From a virus: a DNA stretch of 61,727 nucleotides. The stretch covers positions 1 to 61,727 of the IMG/VR virus record IMGVR_UViG_3300020061_000007; one strand, given 5' to 3'. The notes beneath the pieces were generated by a model. It was not told the origin of the DNA. It made no database searches and saw nothing but the letters and a program-made list of their open reading frames with translations. A program made the position numbers and the translations under genes. Of this stretch, positions 1-7,429 are shown piece by piece. Numbering within the stretch: position 1 is the stretch's first letter; each line of letters starts with the position of its first letter.

Positions 1-135
1 GCAAGATGAGAGTTGAATCTGATTTCGGGTATGAGCCGTCGCTGCTTTTCGAGATGGAGCGAGTACAGCCGGAAAAAGATCCTAAGAAAAAACGCGGTTC
101 GTTGTGGATGCACCGGGCAACGATACTGAAAGACC
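1..135. repeat. Left copy of terminal direct repeat
   Basis: Bases 1-135 match 61593-61727 with a single difference (T at 127, A at 61719). The repeat lies inside one gene and keeps its reading frame, so it is best read as the overlap of a circular or circularly permuted assembly rather than a true viral terminal repeat. The mismatch could be strain variation or an end-of-read error. Confidence 0.9.
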
Positions 136-689
136 GCACTGATTTGATGAACGGCAAGGTGATCGATAACCCGAAATTTGAGGACTTCTTGCCGATCATC
201 TCATCGCTCAATCTCGGCGGCAAGCATTTCGTTGTAGATCCAACCCGCAACTCCGACTCACTCATTCACTCACCCGATTACTCCTACGAGGACCGTAAGA
301 AGGCACAGAAGATCGCCGCGGAAGAAATTGAGGGGGAGCTCATCAGCGCGTTTCCCGGCACGACGAAAGAGGAGAAGAAAATCAAGGCCGATATTCTCGA
401 CGCCGTTTTCGAGTCGCGTTCATGGACAAAGATCAGCGATCTGCGCGCGGAGAGGCTTCAGAACGGACTGTACGACATCAAGTATTTGCTTGAGCAGATA
501 AAGGCCACCGACGAACTACCACCGGGAGATGTTGTGCCGTGGCTGCGCCGGTTGTTGACCAGTCGGCCGACGACTGTCATGGACGATGCGCCGGCAGTTG
601 ATCAATCCGATGATATTCCAGATTTTTTGCCTCTGTCGGAAAGTGTACGCCAGTCGGAAGCGGCGGTAGCAGAAAAGAGCGCAAAGTGA
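1..689 (+). CDS. RecA-like AAA ATPase (Sak4-like), C-terminal part
   Basis: This is the C-terminal 228 or so residues of the ATPase that begins at 61064. The frame is continuous across the terminal overlap, and Met179 of the joined 405-residue protein is the ATG at position 6. The part seen here has the ESDFGYEPSLLFEME segment and the RGSLWMHRATILKDR strand typical of phage AAA_24/RecA-like NTPases, then a charged helical tail. In other phages such proteins act as single-strand annealing or recombination ATPases (Sak4 group) beside replication genes. The stop overlaps the next ATG by 4 nt, indicating coupled translation. The family call is from the fold motifs; the exact recombination role is inferred. 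Confidence 0.8.
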   Translation, partial: KMRVESDFGYEPSLLFEMERVQPEKDPKKKRGSLWMHRATILKDRTDLMNGKVIDNPKFEDFLPIISSLNLGGKHFVVDPTRNSDSLIHSPDYSYEDRKKAQKIAAEEIEGELISAFPGTTKEEKKIKADILDAVFESRSWTKISDLRAERLQNGLYDIKYLLEQIKATDELPPGDVVPWLRRLLTSRPTTVMDDAPAVDQSDDIPDFLPLSESVRQSEAAVAEKSAK

Positions 690-1099
690 AATGGCGGATT
701 TGTGAGCACGGCAAAAGGCCGTCTTTTTGTAAAGATTGCCAACGGCAATACGATAAGGATCGAGCAAATTTGAGCCATCGGGTCACAGCGCGGGAGGTGT
801 ATCGACAAACTGCGGCCGGTAAGGACGCAGGGAGGCGTGCGCACCTAGCCTATGTTGAGAAAAACAAAGACCGTCGCGCTGCGCATGTTGCTGTTGGCAA
901 TGCCCTAAGAGATGGGCGGCTGTTTCGAAAACCTTGCGAAGTGTGCGGCGCAACCAAAGTTCACGCTCATCACGACGATTACGCAAAGCCATTAGAGGTT
1001 CGGTGGCTTTGCAGACGGCATCATGTCGCTCATCACAAGGAAGCGAGTGCGAAGCAGACGAGCGGACGCAAGGGGCAGCAGGCGGAGCAGGGTGCGTGA
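686..1099 (+). CDS. Small HNH-type zinc protein
   Basis: A 137-residue basic protein. An N-terminal CEHG..FCKDC zinc knuckle is followed by a helical region and a C-terminal HNH-like core: CEVCG, HAHHDDY, then WLCRRHHVAHH. The same core occurs in the proteins at 59529-59951 (plus strand) and 13244-13681 (minus strand), so the phage holds at least three paralogous copies. These small proteins are usually annotated as phage HNH endonucleases; activity is not proven. It overlaps the upstream ATPase by 4 nt and the next gene by 1 nt. Confidence 0.75.
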   Translation: MKWRICEHGKRPSFCKDCQRQYDKDRANLSHRVTAREVYRQTAAGKDAGRRAHLAYVEKNKDRRAAHVAVGNALRDGRLFRKPCEVCGATKVHAHHDDYAKPLEVRWLCRRHHVAHHKEASAKQTSGRKGQQAEQGA

Positions 1100-1413
1100 T
1101 GAAAGACGCCTGGGGCAAAGAAATGACGGTGCGGCCGTTCTCGAATGGGACACAGTACCTGGATTGGCAGGCATCAAATTGTGATCGATGTACCAAGGCG
1201 GCGACTGAAGCGGACTATTACGCTGGAAAGTTTCCCTGCGATATCGAGAAGGAATTGGCTTACGCGGCAGTTGGCGACGGCACCATCAACGATGAGATCG
1301 CCGCCCGATTGAAGCCGGACCCAGAAAGCTACGTTTGGCCGTGCGGGGAGTGGGAGCCAACCGAGGCGTGGAAGGCGGAGTACGCAGCCAAGCAGGGAAA
1401 AGCGCGGGAATGA
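1099..1413 (+). CDS. Hypothetical protein with cysteine pair
   Basis: A 104-residue protein of the type MKDAWGKEMTVRPFSNGTQ; no known family recognised. It contains CDRC and later single cysteines (FPCD, WPCG), which may bind metal. The ATG at 1099 overlaps the preceding TGA, and the stop overlaps the ATG at 1410, so it sits in a tightly coupled early operon. Confidence 0.65.
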   Translation: MKDAWGKEMTVRPFSNGTQYLDWQASNCDRCTKAATEADYYAGKFPCDIEKELAYAAVGDGTINDEIAARLKPDPESYVWPCGEWEPTEAWKAEYAAKQGKARE

Positions 1414-1829
1414 CCGACCGCCACCGATGGGACCAGACCTGGGGCGGGCGCTTGTACCATGCTGAGTACAACGCACAGATCCGCAACACCGCCTTTGCGC
1501 CGCACCCGCCGGTGAAGGTGACTCACTGCGGGGCGTGCATGCGGTTTTTTAAGCGGGAGGGGATGCGGAGAAAGAGGAGAGAAGCCAATGAATCGAGAGG
1601 AGAGAAGCCAATGAATCGAGCGGAACATTTAGCGTGGTGCAAGCAGCGAGCCCTGGAATACTGCGATGCGAACGATCCGAATCAGGCGTGGGCGTCGATG
1701 GCGTCAGACCTGGGGAAGCATCCGGAGACGGAGAATCATTCAGCCATCGCGTTGGGCATGATGATGATGGTAGCGGGCTTGCTGCGAACGGAACCGGAGA
1801 TGCGGAAATTTATTGAAGGGTTCAACTGA
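1410..1829 (+). CDS. Hypothetical protein, possible fusion made by a short duplication
   Basis: The frame is open from ATG 1410 (139 residues). Its first part has CGAC and a basic stretch (FFKREGMRRKRRE); the second part from ATG 1611 (72 residues, MNRAEHLAWCKQRALEY) looks like a separate small helical protein ending with a hydrophobic MMMMVAGLL segment. The two parts meet exactly at a 23-bp tandem repeat carrying a ribosome binding site and start codon, so translation may begin at 1410, at 1611, or at both. The second half resembles small phage proteins of unknown function. Confidence 0.55.
   Translation: MTDRHRWDQTWGGRLYHAEYNAQIRNTAFAPHPPVKVTHCGACMRFFKREGMRRKRREANESRGEKPMNRAEHLAWCKQRALEYCDANDPNQAWASMASDLGKHPETENHSAIALGMMMMVAGLLRTEPEMRKFIEGFN
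1575..1620 (+). repeat. 23-bp tandem duplication of an RBS and start codon
   Basis: Two identical 23-bp units (1575-1597 and 1598-1620), each containing AGGAGAGAAG followed by ATGAATCGAG. The ATG of unit 1 (1588) opens an 8-codon frame that stops at TGA 1612-1614, overlapping the ATG of unit 2 (1611). This makes a mini-ORF directly coupled to the downstream start. Confidence 0.9.
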
Positions 1830-1981
1830 TGGCAAATGATGATCTGGCAATGCTGACAATCCACATGGACCGCAAATGCACGAGCTGCGGACAAAAGGGC
1901 GCCACCGACGGCGGGCTGTGTCTTGAGTGCGTGTCAAAACTCGCGGCTCTAAAAAAACTGACAGGAGGTAGCAAAGCATGA
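1829..1981 (+). CDS. 50-residue zinc-ribbon-like protein
   Basis: A short protein with two Cys pairs, CTSC near residues 17-20 and CLEC near residues 31-34, spaced like a minimal zinc ribbon. The start overlaps the previous stop (TGATG) and the end overlaps the next ATG by 4 nt. GGAGG inside its last codons is the ribosome binding site of the next gene. Function unknown; DNA or RNA binding is possible. Confidence 0.65.
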   Translation: MANDDLAMLTIHMDRKCTSCGQKGATDGGLCLECVSKLAALKKLTGGSKA

Positions 1982-2361
1982 CGGAAATATTACCGAACGA
2001 AACTGTGGTGAGTCTCACCACTCTAAACCAGGGAGCGGCGATCGATCTATTCGATGTCGAGCTCCGCAAGGTGCTCGCCGACATCGCCGATCCGAACGCC
2101 TCGGCGCGGACCAAGCGCGAGATTACCCTGAAGGTAGTCTTCGCGCCCGACGAGGACCGCGGCATGGCCATGGTCGGCATCGATTGCAAGTCGAAGATCG
2201 CCGGAAGGCGCGGCAGCGCAACGCGGATCTTCTTCGGCGTGATGGACGGACAGCCGGTCGCCGTTGAGGCGATCCCAAACCAGGGACGGTTATTCGACAA
2301 ACAACCCGGCAAGTTAAAAACCGTGCCCATGCGCACTAAGGAGAGTGGCAATGTCGATTGA
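1978..2361 (+). CDS. Conserved phage hypothetical protein upstream of DUF2303-like gene
   Basis: A 127-residue protein with a helical N-terminus (LFDVELRKVLADIADPNA) and a mixed alpha/beta body (EITLKVVFAPDEDRGMAMV). No motif identifies it. The GGAGG at 1964-1968 is a strong ribosome binding site. Genes of this size and composition often sit directly before DUF2303/YfdQ-like genes in phage recombination regions; the functional link is inference. Confidence 0.65.
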   Translation: MTEILPNETVVSLTTLNQGAAIDLFDVELRKVLADIADPNASARTKREITLKVVFAPDEDRGMAMVGIDCKSKIAGRRGSATRIFFGVMDGQPVAVEAIPNQGRLFDKQPGKLKTVPMRTKESGNVD

Positions 2362-3067
2362 CGGAGAATTTATCACAACCCTATTGGAGAACGTCACGCC
2401 AAAAACTTTCGAGGTAGCCGGCAAGACGTACTCCAGCGAGGCGCTTCACAACCTGCCCTTACCCACGGAGCCGCCGTTTCCCACGGTTAAGCTCGAAACC
2501 CTGGACAGCCTGGTCGACTACATCAAAAGCAACCGGGACGGACAATTTGAGGCGGATAGCTGTCAAATTCTTTGCGGTCACGCGGTGGTGCAACTCTTCG
2601 GCAAGCCACAAGGGGAGAACCGCCGGCGCGATATCCTCGTCGACGTGCACAGCGGCGCGCAGGGCTATTCGTTCGGGAGTTTCTTCGATCTGGAGCAGTT
2701 CCGGATCCAACTACTGACTCAGTTCGAGCCGACGCCCGACCGCGACAAGATTCTCCAGTTCATCGCCAAGGTCACCGACGAGCACGTCAAAACCTCGCAG
2801 GATGACGGTGTATCGCAAACCGTGAACGTGAGGGTGGGAATCGCCACGGTCGCCAGTCAAACCGTGCCCTCGCCGGTCCTGCTTCGCCCAATACGGACTT
2901 TTATCGAGGTCGAGCAGCCCGGCGGTCAATTCCTATTCAGGATGCAGAGCGGCAAGGAACTGCCCCAGGCTGCGCTGTTCGAGATTCATACCAACTGGAA
3001 GCGCGAGGCGGCGGTGCTGGTGAAGGATTATCTCGCGGCGAAGCTTGAGGCGACGATCCTGGCGTGA
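2351..3067 (+). CDS. DUF2303 (YfdQ)-like protein
   Basis: A 238-residue protein. The C-terminal half has the pattern LRPIRTFIEVEQPGGQFLFRM, then ALFEIHTNWKREAAVLVKDYL, which I recognise as the conserved core of the DUF2303/YfdQ phage family; its biochemical role is unknown. The ATG at 2351 is preferred over the in-frame GTG at 2345 because GGAG at 2340-2343 is well spaced for it. It lies in the early recombination/replication operon after the AAA ATPase. Confidence 0.6.
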   Translation: MSIDGEFITTLLENVTPKTFEVAGKTYSSEALHNLPLPTEPPFPTVKLETLDSLVDYIKSNRDGQFEADSCQILCGHAVVQLFGKPQGENRRRDILVDVHSGAQGYSFGSFFDLEQFRIQLLTQFEPTPDRDKILQFIAKVTDEHVKTSQDDGVSQTVNVRVGIATVASQTVPSPVLLRPIRTFIEVEQPGGQFLFRMQSGKELPQAALFEIHTNWKREAAVLVKDYLAAKLEATILA

Positions 3068-3137
3068 TCTGGGACGAGGTGCGCGGGTCACCGGATTAGA
3101 ACGCGAGATAAACGAAGAGGAAGCGGAGGGAGAAAGA

Positions 3138-3773
3138 ATGCAATACCCGAAAATTGAAACCCTGTATGAACGTAACATGGATACGTTCAAAGTCGATCCG
3201 TCTAAACTTAAAAATCGGACTTACTCCCTCCTGAAGTCGTGGCAATGGAGTGAAAAAATCGACGGCACAAATATCCGCTGCATCTGGCAAGGCGATACGC
3301 TCAGCTTTGGCGGCAAGTCTGACAATGCCCAAATTCATGCCGACTTGATCAGGTGGCTTTATGAGAACGTGACGCCGGACAATATGGCGAAAGTATTTCC
3401 CGAAACGAATGCGGTGATCTATGGCGAGGGTTACGGCGCGGGGATTCAAAAGAATGGTGGAGCATACAGTCCGGTAAAGAAACTCATCGTGTTCGACGTG
3501 TTGGTTGCCGGTCAATGGTGGCTGAGTTGGGAGAACACCGTTGATGTAGCGCAGAAGCTTGGTTTGGACACCGTGCCATTCATCGGAGCCATGACGCTTG
3601 AGGATGCAACAGAGATGGTGCGCGCCGGCTTTCAATCGCGTCTTGGCGACGGTTCGCACGTAGCGGAGGGAGTCGTTGGGCGACCCGCCGAGACTCTATT
3701 TGACAAGAAAGGTCATCGGCTAATCGTGAAGCTAAAGACCTCTGATTTTCCCCGAAAAGGAGAACAGCCATGA
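3138..3773 (+). CDS. RNA ligase, Rnl2-type nucleotidyltransferase
   Basis: A 211-residue ligase core. Motif I is SEKIDGTNIR with nucleotidyl-accepting Lys40. It is followed by motif III-like VIYGEGYG, IIIa-like FDVLV with WW, motif IV EGVVGRP and motif V LIVKLKT. The set fits ATP-dependent RNA ligases of the T4 Rnl2 / phage RNA-ligase-like group, which join nicked RNA through an AMP-ligase intermediate. The ATG at 3138 follows GGAGGGAG; earlier in-frame codons lack a ribosome binding site. A role in repairing tRNAs cut by host anticodon nucleases is plausible, since the phage also carries a tRNA gene, but is inferred. Confidence 0.82.
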   Translation: MQYPKIETLYERNMDTFKVDPSKLKNRTYSLLKSWQWSEKIDGTNIRCIWQGDTLSFGGKSDNAQIHADLIRWLYENVTPDNMAKVFPETNAVIYGEGYGAGIQKNGGAYSPVKKLIVFDVLVAGQWWLSWENTVDVAQKLGLDTVPFIGAMTLEDATEMVRAGFQSRLGDGSHVAEGVVGRPAETLFDKKGHRLIVKLKTSDFPRKGEQP

Positions 3774-4096
3774 ACGAAGAACTAAACCGGCTTTGGCAGC
3801 AGGCAGAGGAACAGGGCGAGGCCGATATCGGCGAGATCGTGGTGTGCGATTTTTGCGACCGGGAGTACACCAACAGCGAAGAAAAGGGCGGGCTGTTGTT
3901 TCAGTCGAGAGGGATCTGTCCGGTCTGTACGCCAAAAATGCTGAAGGACGCCGAGCTCTACGGCGAAGAGCGGTTTATTCGGGCGGTGGCCAACGACGGG
4001 GAGACCTTTAAGGCATTTATCCTCCGTATCCGCGGCGGGAATAACAAGATCAAGATTGGACCTATCAGTAAGAAGACTGTTTTTGAAAGAGAATAG
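3770..4096 (+). CDS. Zinc-ribbon hypothetical protein
   Basis: A 108-residue protein with CDFC (about residues 26-29) and CPVC (about 50-53), a typical treble-clef or ribbon spacing. A helical acidic segment and a basic C-terminal tail (NNKIKIGPISKKTVFE) follow. It overlaps the RNA ligase stop by 4 nt, so the two are co-translated. No family assigned. Confidence 0.6.
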   Translation: MNEELNRLWQQAEEQGEADIGEIVVCDFCDREYTNSEEKGGLLFQSRGICPVCTPKMLKDAELYGEERFIRAVANDGETFKAFILRIRGGNNKIKIGPISKKTVFERE

Positions 4097-4109
4097 CGCG
4101 GAGAGCAGG

Positions 4110-4946
4110 GTGCCTAGAATCCGTCATTGGTTTCACGTTACGCACGATATAAACGGCGATCCAGAAATGTGGGAGCTAAGGGACAAGTTTGGTGACCGCG
4201 CGGGGTTCGTTTGGATGGAGATTTTGAGCATATCAGACCGCAACGATGGGCTAGTTGGACACAACCTCGATCAGCTTCGGAATCAACTCGCGTCCAAGTG
4301 CCGCACCAGTCGGGTTAAGGTAGACGCGATAATTAACTGGTGTAGAGACAGGTCCTGGTTGCTTCCCGACCGCGTCCCGATGCCGTCCCAACCCCAACCC
4401 GATGCCAACCCGACTGCAACCCGGTTGGAACCCGGTTCAAGTCGGGATGACATTGAGTTGGTGTCGCGAGATGGCTTGAGAACACGTAGCCATGCGGAAT
4501 ATCACCCTTCTCGGGATGCTAAAAAGAATGGTGGAGCATCCCCTCCTCCCTCCCCTCCCATCCCATCCCTCCCAAAGAGTAAGAATAAGAGTAACCCGCC
4601 TCCTACGGAGGCTGTAATGTGTGCTCAACTTCTCTCAGATAAAATCTTTGAAAACTTCCCGAATCGGACAGCACCAACCGAAGCGCAGTTGATGTCTTGG
4701 GCCTGGGATGCCGAGAAGATCAACCGTTTGGACAACCATTCGTGGGCCGAGATATGCGAGCTGATCGAGTGGGCGCACGCTGACTCATTTTGGCGGGCGA
4801 ATATTTTATCGATGAGTAAGCTTCGAGAAAAATGGAATCAGCTAACGGCGAAAAAGGAGTCATCCGATGAGCGACATCGTGAAGCGGCAGAGCCGAAAGG
4901 AAATGCAGGTCTCAGGGATTTCCTCAGGCATCAGGACGAGCGCTGA
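4110..4946 (+). CDS. Phage replisome organizer / DnaD-like replication protein
   Basis: A 278-residue protein. The N-terminus (HWFHVTHDINGDPEMWELRDKFGDR) matches the Lin1244/Lin1753-type winged-helix N-domain of phage replication initiators. A low-complexity Pro/Ser linker lies in the middle (PPPSPPIPSLPKSK). The C-terminal block SWAEICELIEW, then SFWRANILSMSKLREKWNQL, is typical of replisome organizers that bind the origin and recruit helicase loaders. The GTG at 4110 is chosen because GGAGAG lies just upstream and the conserved domain begins right after it. It overlaps the downstream loader-like gene by 80 nt. Confidence 0.7.
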   Translation: MPRIRHWFHVTHDINGDPEMWELRDKFGDRAGFVWMEILSISDRNDGLVGHNLDQLRNQLASKCRTSRVKVDAIINWCRDRSWLLPDRVPMPSQPQPDANPTATRLEPGSSRDDIELVSRDGLRTRSHAEYHPSRDAKKNGGASPPPSPPIPSLPKSKNKSNPPPTEAVMCAQLLSDKIFENFPNRTAPTEAQLMSWAWDAEKINRLDNHSWAEICELIEWAHADSFWRANILSMSKLREKWNQLTAKKESSDERHREAAEPKGNAGLRDFLRHQDER

Positions 4947-5388
4947 AAGTTTCGCGTTGCCCTGGGCCAAGTTGTGCGCTGCTTACCCGCGATCCGAGAA
5001 TAGCAAAGCAACCGTGGCTATTTACCATGAGCGGCTAAAAAAGTTTGACGCGGAGCACTTGATGGCGGCGGTAAACATAGCGATCGACCGGTGTAAGTTT
5101 TTTCCAACCGTGGCCGAACTGATTGAAAACATCGCCTCTCTGACTGAGAGCCAGACGTTTTTAGATGAGCCGCGGCCGAGCAAGGAAGAAGCAGGGGCAA
5201 TTTTGGCAGCTCTCCACGAACAGATCCGTCAGTCTGAATCAGCGGACCTGAAGAGCACCGAGAAGCGCATAGCGGATCGAAAGGCGGAATTGAGCCAGCA
5301 GGCAAAACGCCTTGGAGTGACCACGGCTAAAATCAAAGCGGCAAAAGAGACGATGGTCGACGGGAAAGATGAAAGCGAAACCCACTAA
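4867..5388 (+). CDS. Helicase loader/inhibitor-like protein (G39P-like)
   Basis: A 173-residue protein with a compact helical N-terminal domain: WAKLCAAYPRSE, then VAIYHERLKKFDAEHLM and FFPTVAELIEN. This resembles the loader and inhibitor of phage replicative helicase family (SPP1 G39P-like). The C-terminal half is a charged coiled coil. Its position right after the replisome organizer supports a role in bringing host DnaB to the phage origin. The phage shows no helicase of its own. Confidence 0.6.
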   Translation: MSDIVKRQSRKEMQVSGISSGIRTSAESFALPWAKLCAAYPRSENSKATVAIYHERLKKFDAEHLMAAVNIAIDRCKFFPTVAELIENIASLTESQTFLDEPRPSKEEAGAILAALHEQIRQSESADLKSTEKRIADRKAELSQQAKRLGVTTAKIKAAKETMVDGKDESETH

Positions 5389-5758
5389 CGATTTCCGCAA
5401 CATCGCCCGCGGCACCGAACAGATGCAGGACATGATCAAGGCATCGGAAAAAAAGGACGGCTGTGAGCCTAAAATCACCGTCCCTGAACCACTGGAGTCC
5501 GCTACCCTCGCCGTCCAAATCGACTCAACAGTCCTCGGCGCCCCGATCTGGTTCGCGCTGGTCGACGAAAACAGTCCTGAGTTAAAAGTCCTGAGTCCTG
5601 AGTTGGGGGCGGGGACTCAGGACTCATTACTCAGCACTCAGGACTGTTGCGTGTTCTATGCGTCCGAGCTGCCGGCGCTGCGCACCAAGAGCCCGGAGCA
5701 GTTGCGCGAGATATTCAAAGTTAAGACGGCGTTTTGTGGGGGGAGGGTGCGGAAGTGA
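5369..5758 (+). CDS. Hypothetical protein containing an inserted palindromic repeat
   Basis: A 129-residue protein with no recognised family. Its central third is encoded by the 77-bp inverted/heptamer repeat at 5571-5647 and reads as a run of SPEL and TQDS units. The flanking parts (IWFALVDENS; VFYASELPALRTKSPEQLREIFKVKTAFCGGRV) look like an original protein into which the repeat was inserted in frame. The C-terminal segment suggests a small Rossmann-like or viral accessory fold, but nothing firm. Confidence 0.55.
   Translation: MKAKPTNDFRNIARGTEQMQDMIKASEKKDGCEPKITVPEPLESATLAVQIDSTVLGAPIWFALVDENSPELKVLSPELGAGTQDSLLSTQDCCVFYASELPALRTKSPEQLREIFKVKTAFCGGRVRK
5571..5647. repeat. 77-bp palindromic element of heptamer (ACTCAGN) units
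   Basis: It begins ACAGTCCTGAGT and ends with the exact reverse complement ACTCAGGACTGT. The interior holds more AGTCCTG and ACTCAGG/ACTCAGC heptamers in inverted arrangement around a G-rich centre. It lies in frame inside a gene. The same heptamer occurs at 33387-33420. Confidence 0.85.
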
Positions 5759-7410
5759 GCTTCCTGATTCTTCAAGCCGACGCGCGCGCGATACCGATGG
5801 GGGATAAGTCGGTGCAATGCTGTGTCACTTCGCCGCCGTATTGGGGGCTGAGGGACTATTCGATCAAGCCTTCGATCTGGCCTTCTGCGCGTAGCGCTAT
5901 GTGCGAAGGACCGCATTCGTGGGGTGGAGTAATTCCCGGCGACAACCGCGGTGGTAGCGGCACGCCAACAGACAAGAATAATCGAGGCGAAGGCTACGGA
6001 CGTGATCAGGAACGCGGCTCATTTTGCCGCTGGTGCGGCGCCTGGCTCGGTTGTCTCGGGCTCGAGCCGACGCCAGAGCTTTTCGTTGCTCACATCGTAG
6101 AAGTATTTAAAGAAATTTATCGCGTGCTGAAGGATGACGGGACTTGCTGGGTTAATTTGGGGGATAGCTACGCGAGCGCATGGGTATGCAATCGACGCAG
6201 CGAAATTGGCAGCGGATCTCTTGAGAACGGCAAACGCGCAGACCGTCCGAATCGGCTCGTCGGAGGATTAAAAGAAAAAGACCTCGTAGGCATCCCCTGG
6301 TCGGTAGCAAAGGCGCTTCAGGCTCCACAATACACAGGGAAAATTAAAAGCGAGTTAGAAAGGGTCTGGCTTGCCGCGATGATCGACGCGGAGGGAACTA
6401 TTTGCGGGTTTACGCACCTACGCAAAGACAACGGCGACATTCGCCAAGGGATTCACGTTACTATCACGAACAGCAATACGGCTATACTAGATCGATGCTT
6501 TGAGATTTGGGCAACCACGCGGGAAGAGCATAACCAGCACAGCAATGGACATTTAGGCGATCTACCGACTTGGCGCTGGATCGTTCACGGCATGGAACAG
6601 AAATCGAGGTTGCTCGCGGAACTCTACCCGTACTTTGTCGGCAAGAAAAAACAGGCGCTTCTAGCATGGAACTTTCTTGAGATCAGCAAGACGACGCGAG
6701 GCCGCAATAAAGGCGAGGAAGGCCGGGATAACCGCGAAAAGTATGCTTGGATCGTTACGGCGCTGTCGAAGCTGAATCACTTGGAGGCTGTTGATATTCC
6801 CTCGTGGTGTAAAGAGCCTCCGTCGCTTTACGAACCTGGATGGTATCTGCGCTCTGACATCATTTGGTCAAAGCCCAATCCCATGCCCGAGAGCGTCACG
6901 GATCGGCCAACCAAGGCGCACGAGTATATCTTTTTGCTGAGTAAGCAGGAGAGATATTTCTTCGATGCTGACGCTGTGCGCGAAGCACCTACGAGCGTTG
7001 ATAAACGGGCTGGTAGAAACTCAAGCTGTTTAGTCGATAAATCGCCCAATCCGCGTAAGGGCATGAGGTCTAGCGACCCTGAGCGGTTCGGGTTAACGCG
7101 CAATCATGGAGCGCCCAACGAATCATGCACGCATGAAGGCGGCCGCAACATCCGCTCAGTCTGGACCATCGCCACGCAACCCTATGCCGAGGCGCACTTC
7201 GCCACCTTCCCCCAAGAGTTAGCGCGGACCTGCATCAAGGCGGGTAGCCGCAAGGGTGACATCGTGCTCGACCCGTTTGGAGGCGCCGGCACAACTGCGC
7301 TGGTGGCCGACAAGCTCGGTCGCACCGGCATTTCCCTGGAACTCAAAAATGAATATTGCCAGATGGCGCGCAAACGATGCTTCGACGATGCGCCGCTGTT
7401 AACTTTCTAA
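5755..7410 (+). CDS. Beta-class DNA methyltransferase with inserted LAGLIDADG domain
   Basis: A 551-residue protein. Motif IV TSPPYWGLRDY (SPPY at 26-29) starts the enzyme, and the S-adenosylmethionine-binding motif DPFGGAGTT (about 505-512) ends it: the beta-class order used by N4-cytosine or N6-adenine methyltransferases. Between DLVGIPWSVAKALQAP and GWYLRSDIIWSKPNPMPES lies about 170 extra residues (DNA about 6318-6834). The insert opens with WLAAMIDAEGTI (205-216), a LAGLIDADG motif. It lacks intein splice residues, so the domain is probably a nested homing-endonuclease-derived insert. Likely role: modifying phage DNA against host restriction. GTG 5755 follows a GGGGGGAGGG ribosome binding site. 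Confidence 0.85.
   Translation: MSFLILQADARAIPMGDKSVQCCVTSPPYWGLRDYSIKPSIWPSARSAMCEGPHSWGGVIPGDNRGGSGTPTDKNNRGEGYGRDQERGSFCRWCGAWLGCLGLEPTPELFVAHIVEVFKEIYRVLKDDGTCWVNLGDSYASAWVCNRRSEIGSGSLENGKRADRPNRLVGGLKEKDLVGIPWSVAKALQAPQYTGKIKSELERVWLAAMIDAEGTICGFTHLRKDNGDIRQGIHVTITNSNTAILDRCFEIWATTREEHNQHSNGHLGDLPTWRWIVHGMEQKSRLLAELYPYFVGKKKQALLAWNFLEISKTTRGRNKGEEGRDNREKYAWIVTALSKLNHLEAVDIPSWCKEPPSLYEPGWYLRSDIIWSKPNPMPESVTDRPTKAHEYIFLLSKQERYFFDADAVREAPTSVDKRAGRNSSCLVDKSPNPRKGMRSSDPERFGLTRNHGAPNESCTHEGGRNIRSVWTIATQPYAEAHFATFPQELARTCIKAGSRKGDIVLDPFGGAGTTALVADKLGRTGISLELKNEYCQMARKRCFDDAPLLTF
6318..6834 (+). mobile_element. LAGLIDADG homing-endonuclease-like domain nested in methyltransferase
   Basis: The insert interrupts the methyltransferase between its two conserved halves. 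It begins with APQYTGKIKSELERVWLAAMI and ends near EPPSLYEP. One clear LAGLIDADG helix is visible (LAAMIDAEG); a second is not obvious, so a dimeric or degenerate enzyme is possible. The limits are estimated from where methyltransferase conservation resumes. Confidence 0.65.
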
Positions 7411-7429
7411 GCCAACCCAAGGAGCCCGA

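Noticed and set aside
5571-5647. CRISPR-like repeats or a transposon end
   Set aside because: Units are 7 bp without spacers of constant length, and no transposase or cas gene is near; a simple heptamer palindrome explains it.
6318-6834. Intein in the DNA methyltransferase
   Set aside because: No Cys/Ser/Thr at the left junction and no His-Asn plus nucleophile at the right junction, so self-splicing is not supported; treated as a nested homing-type domain.
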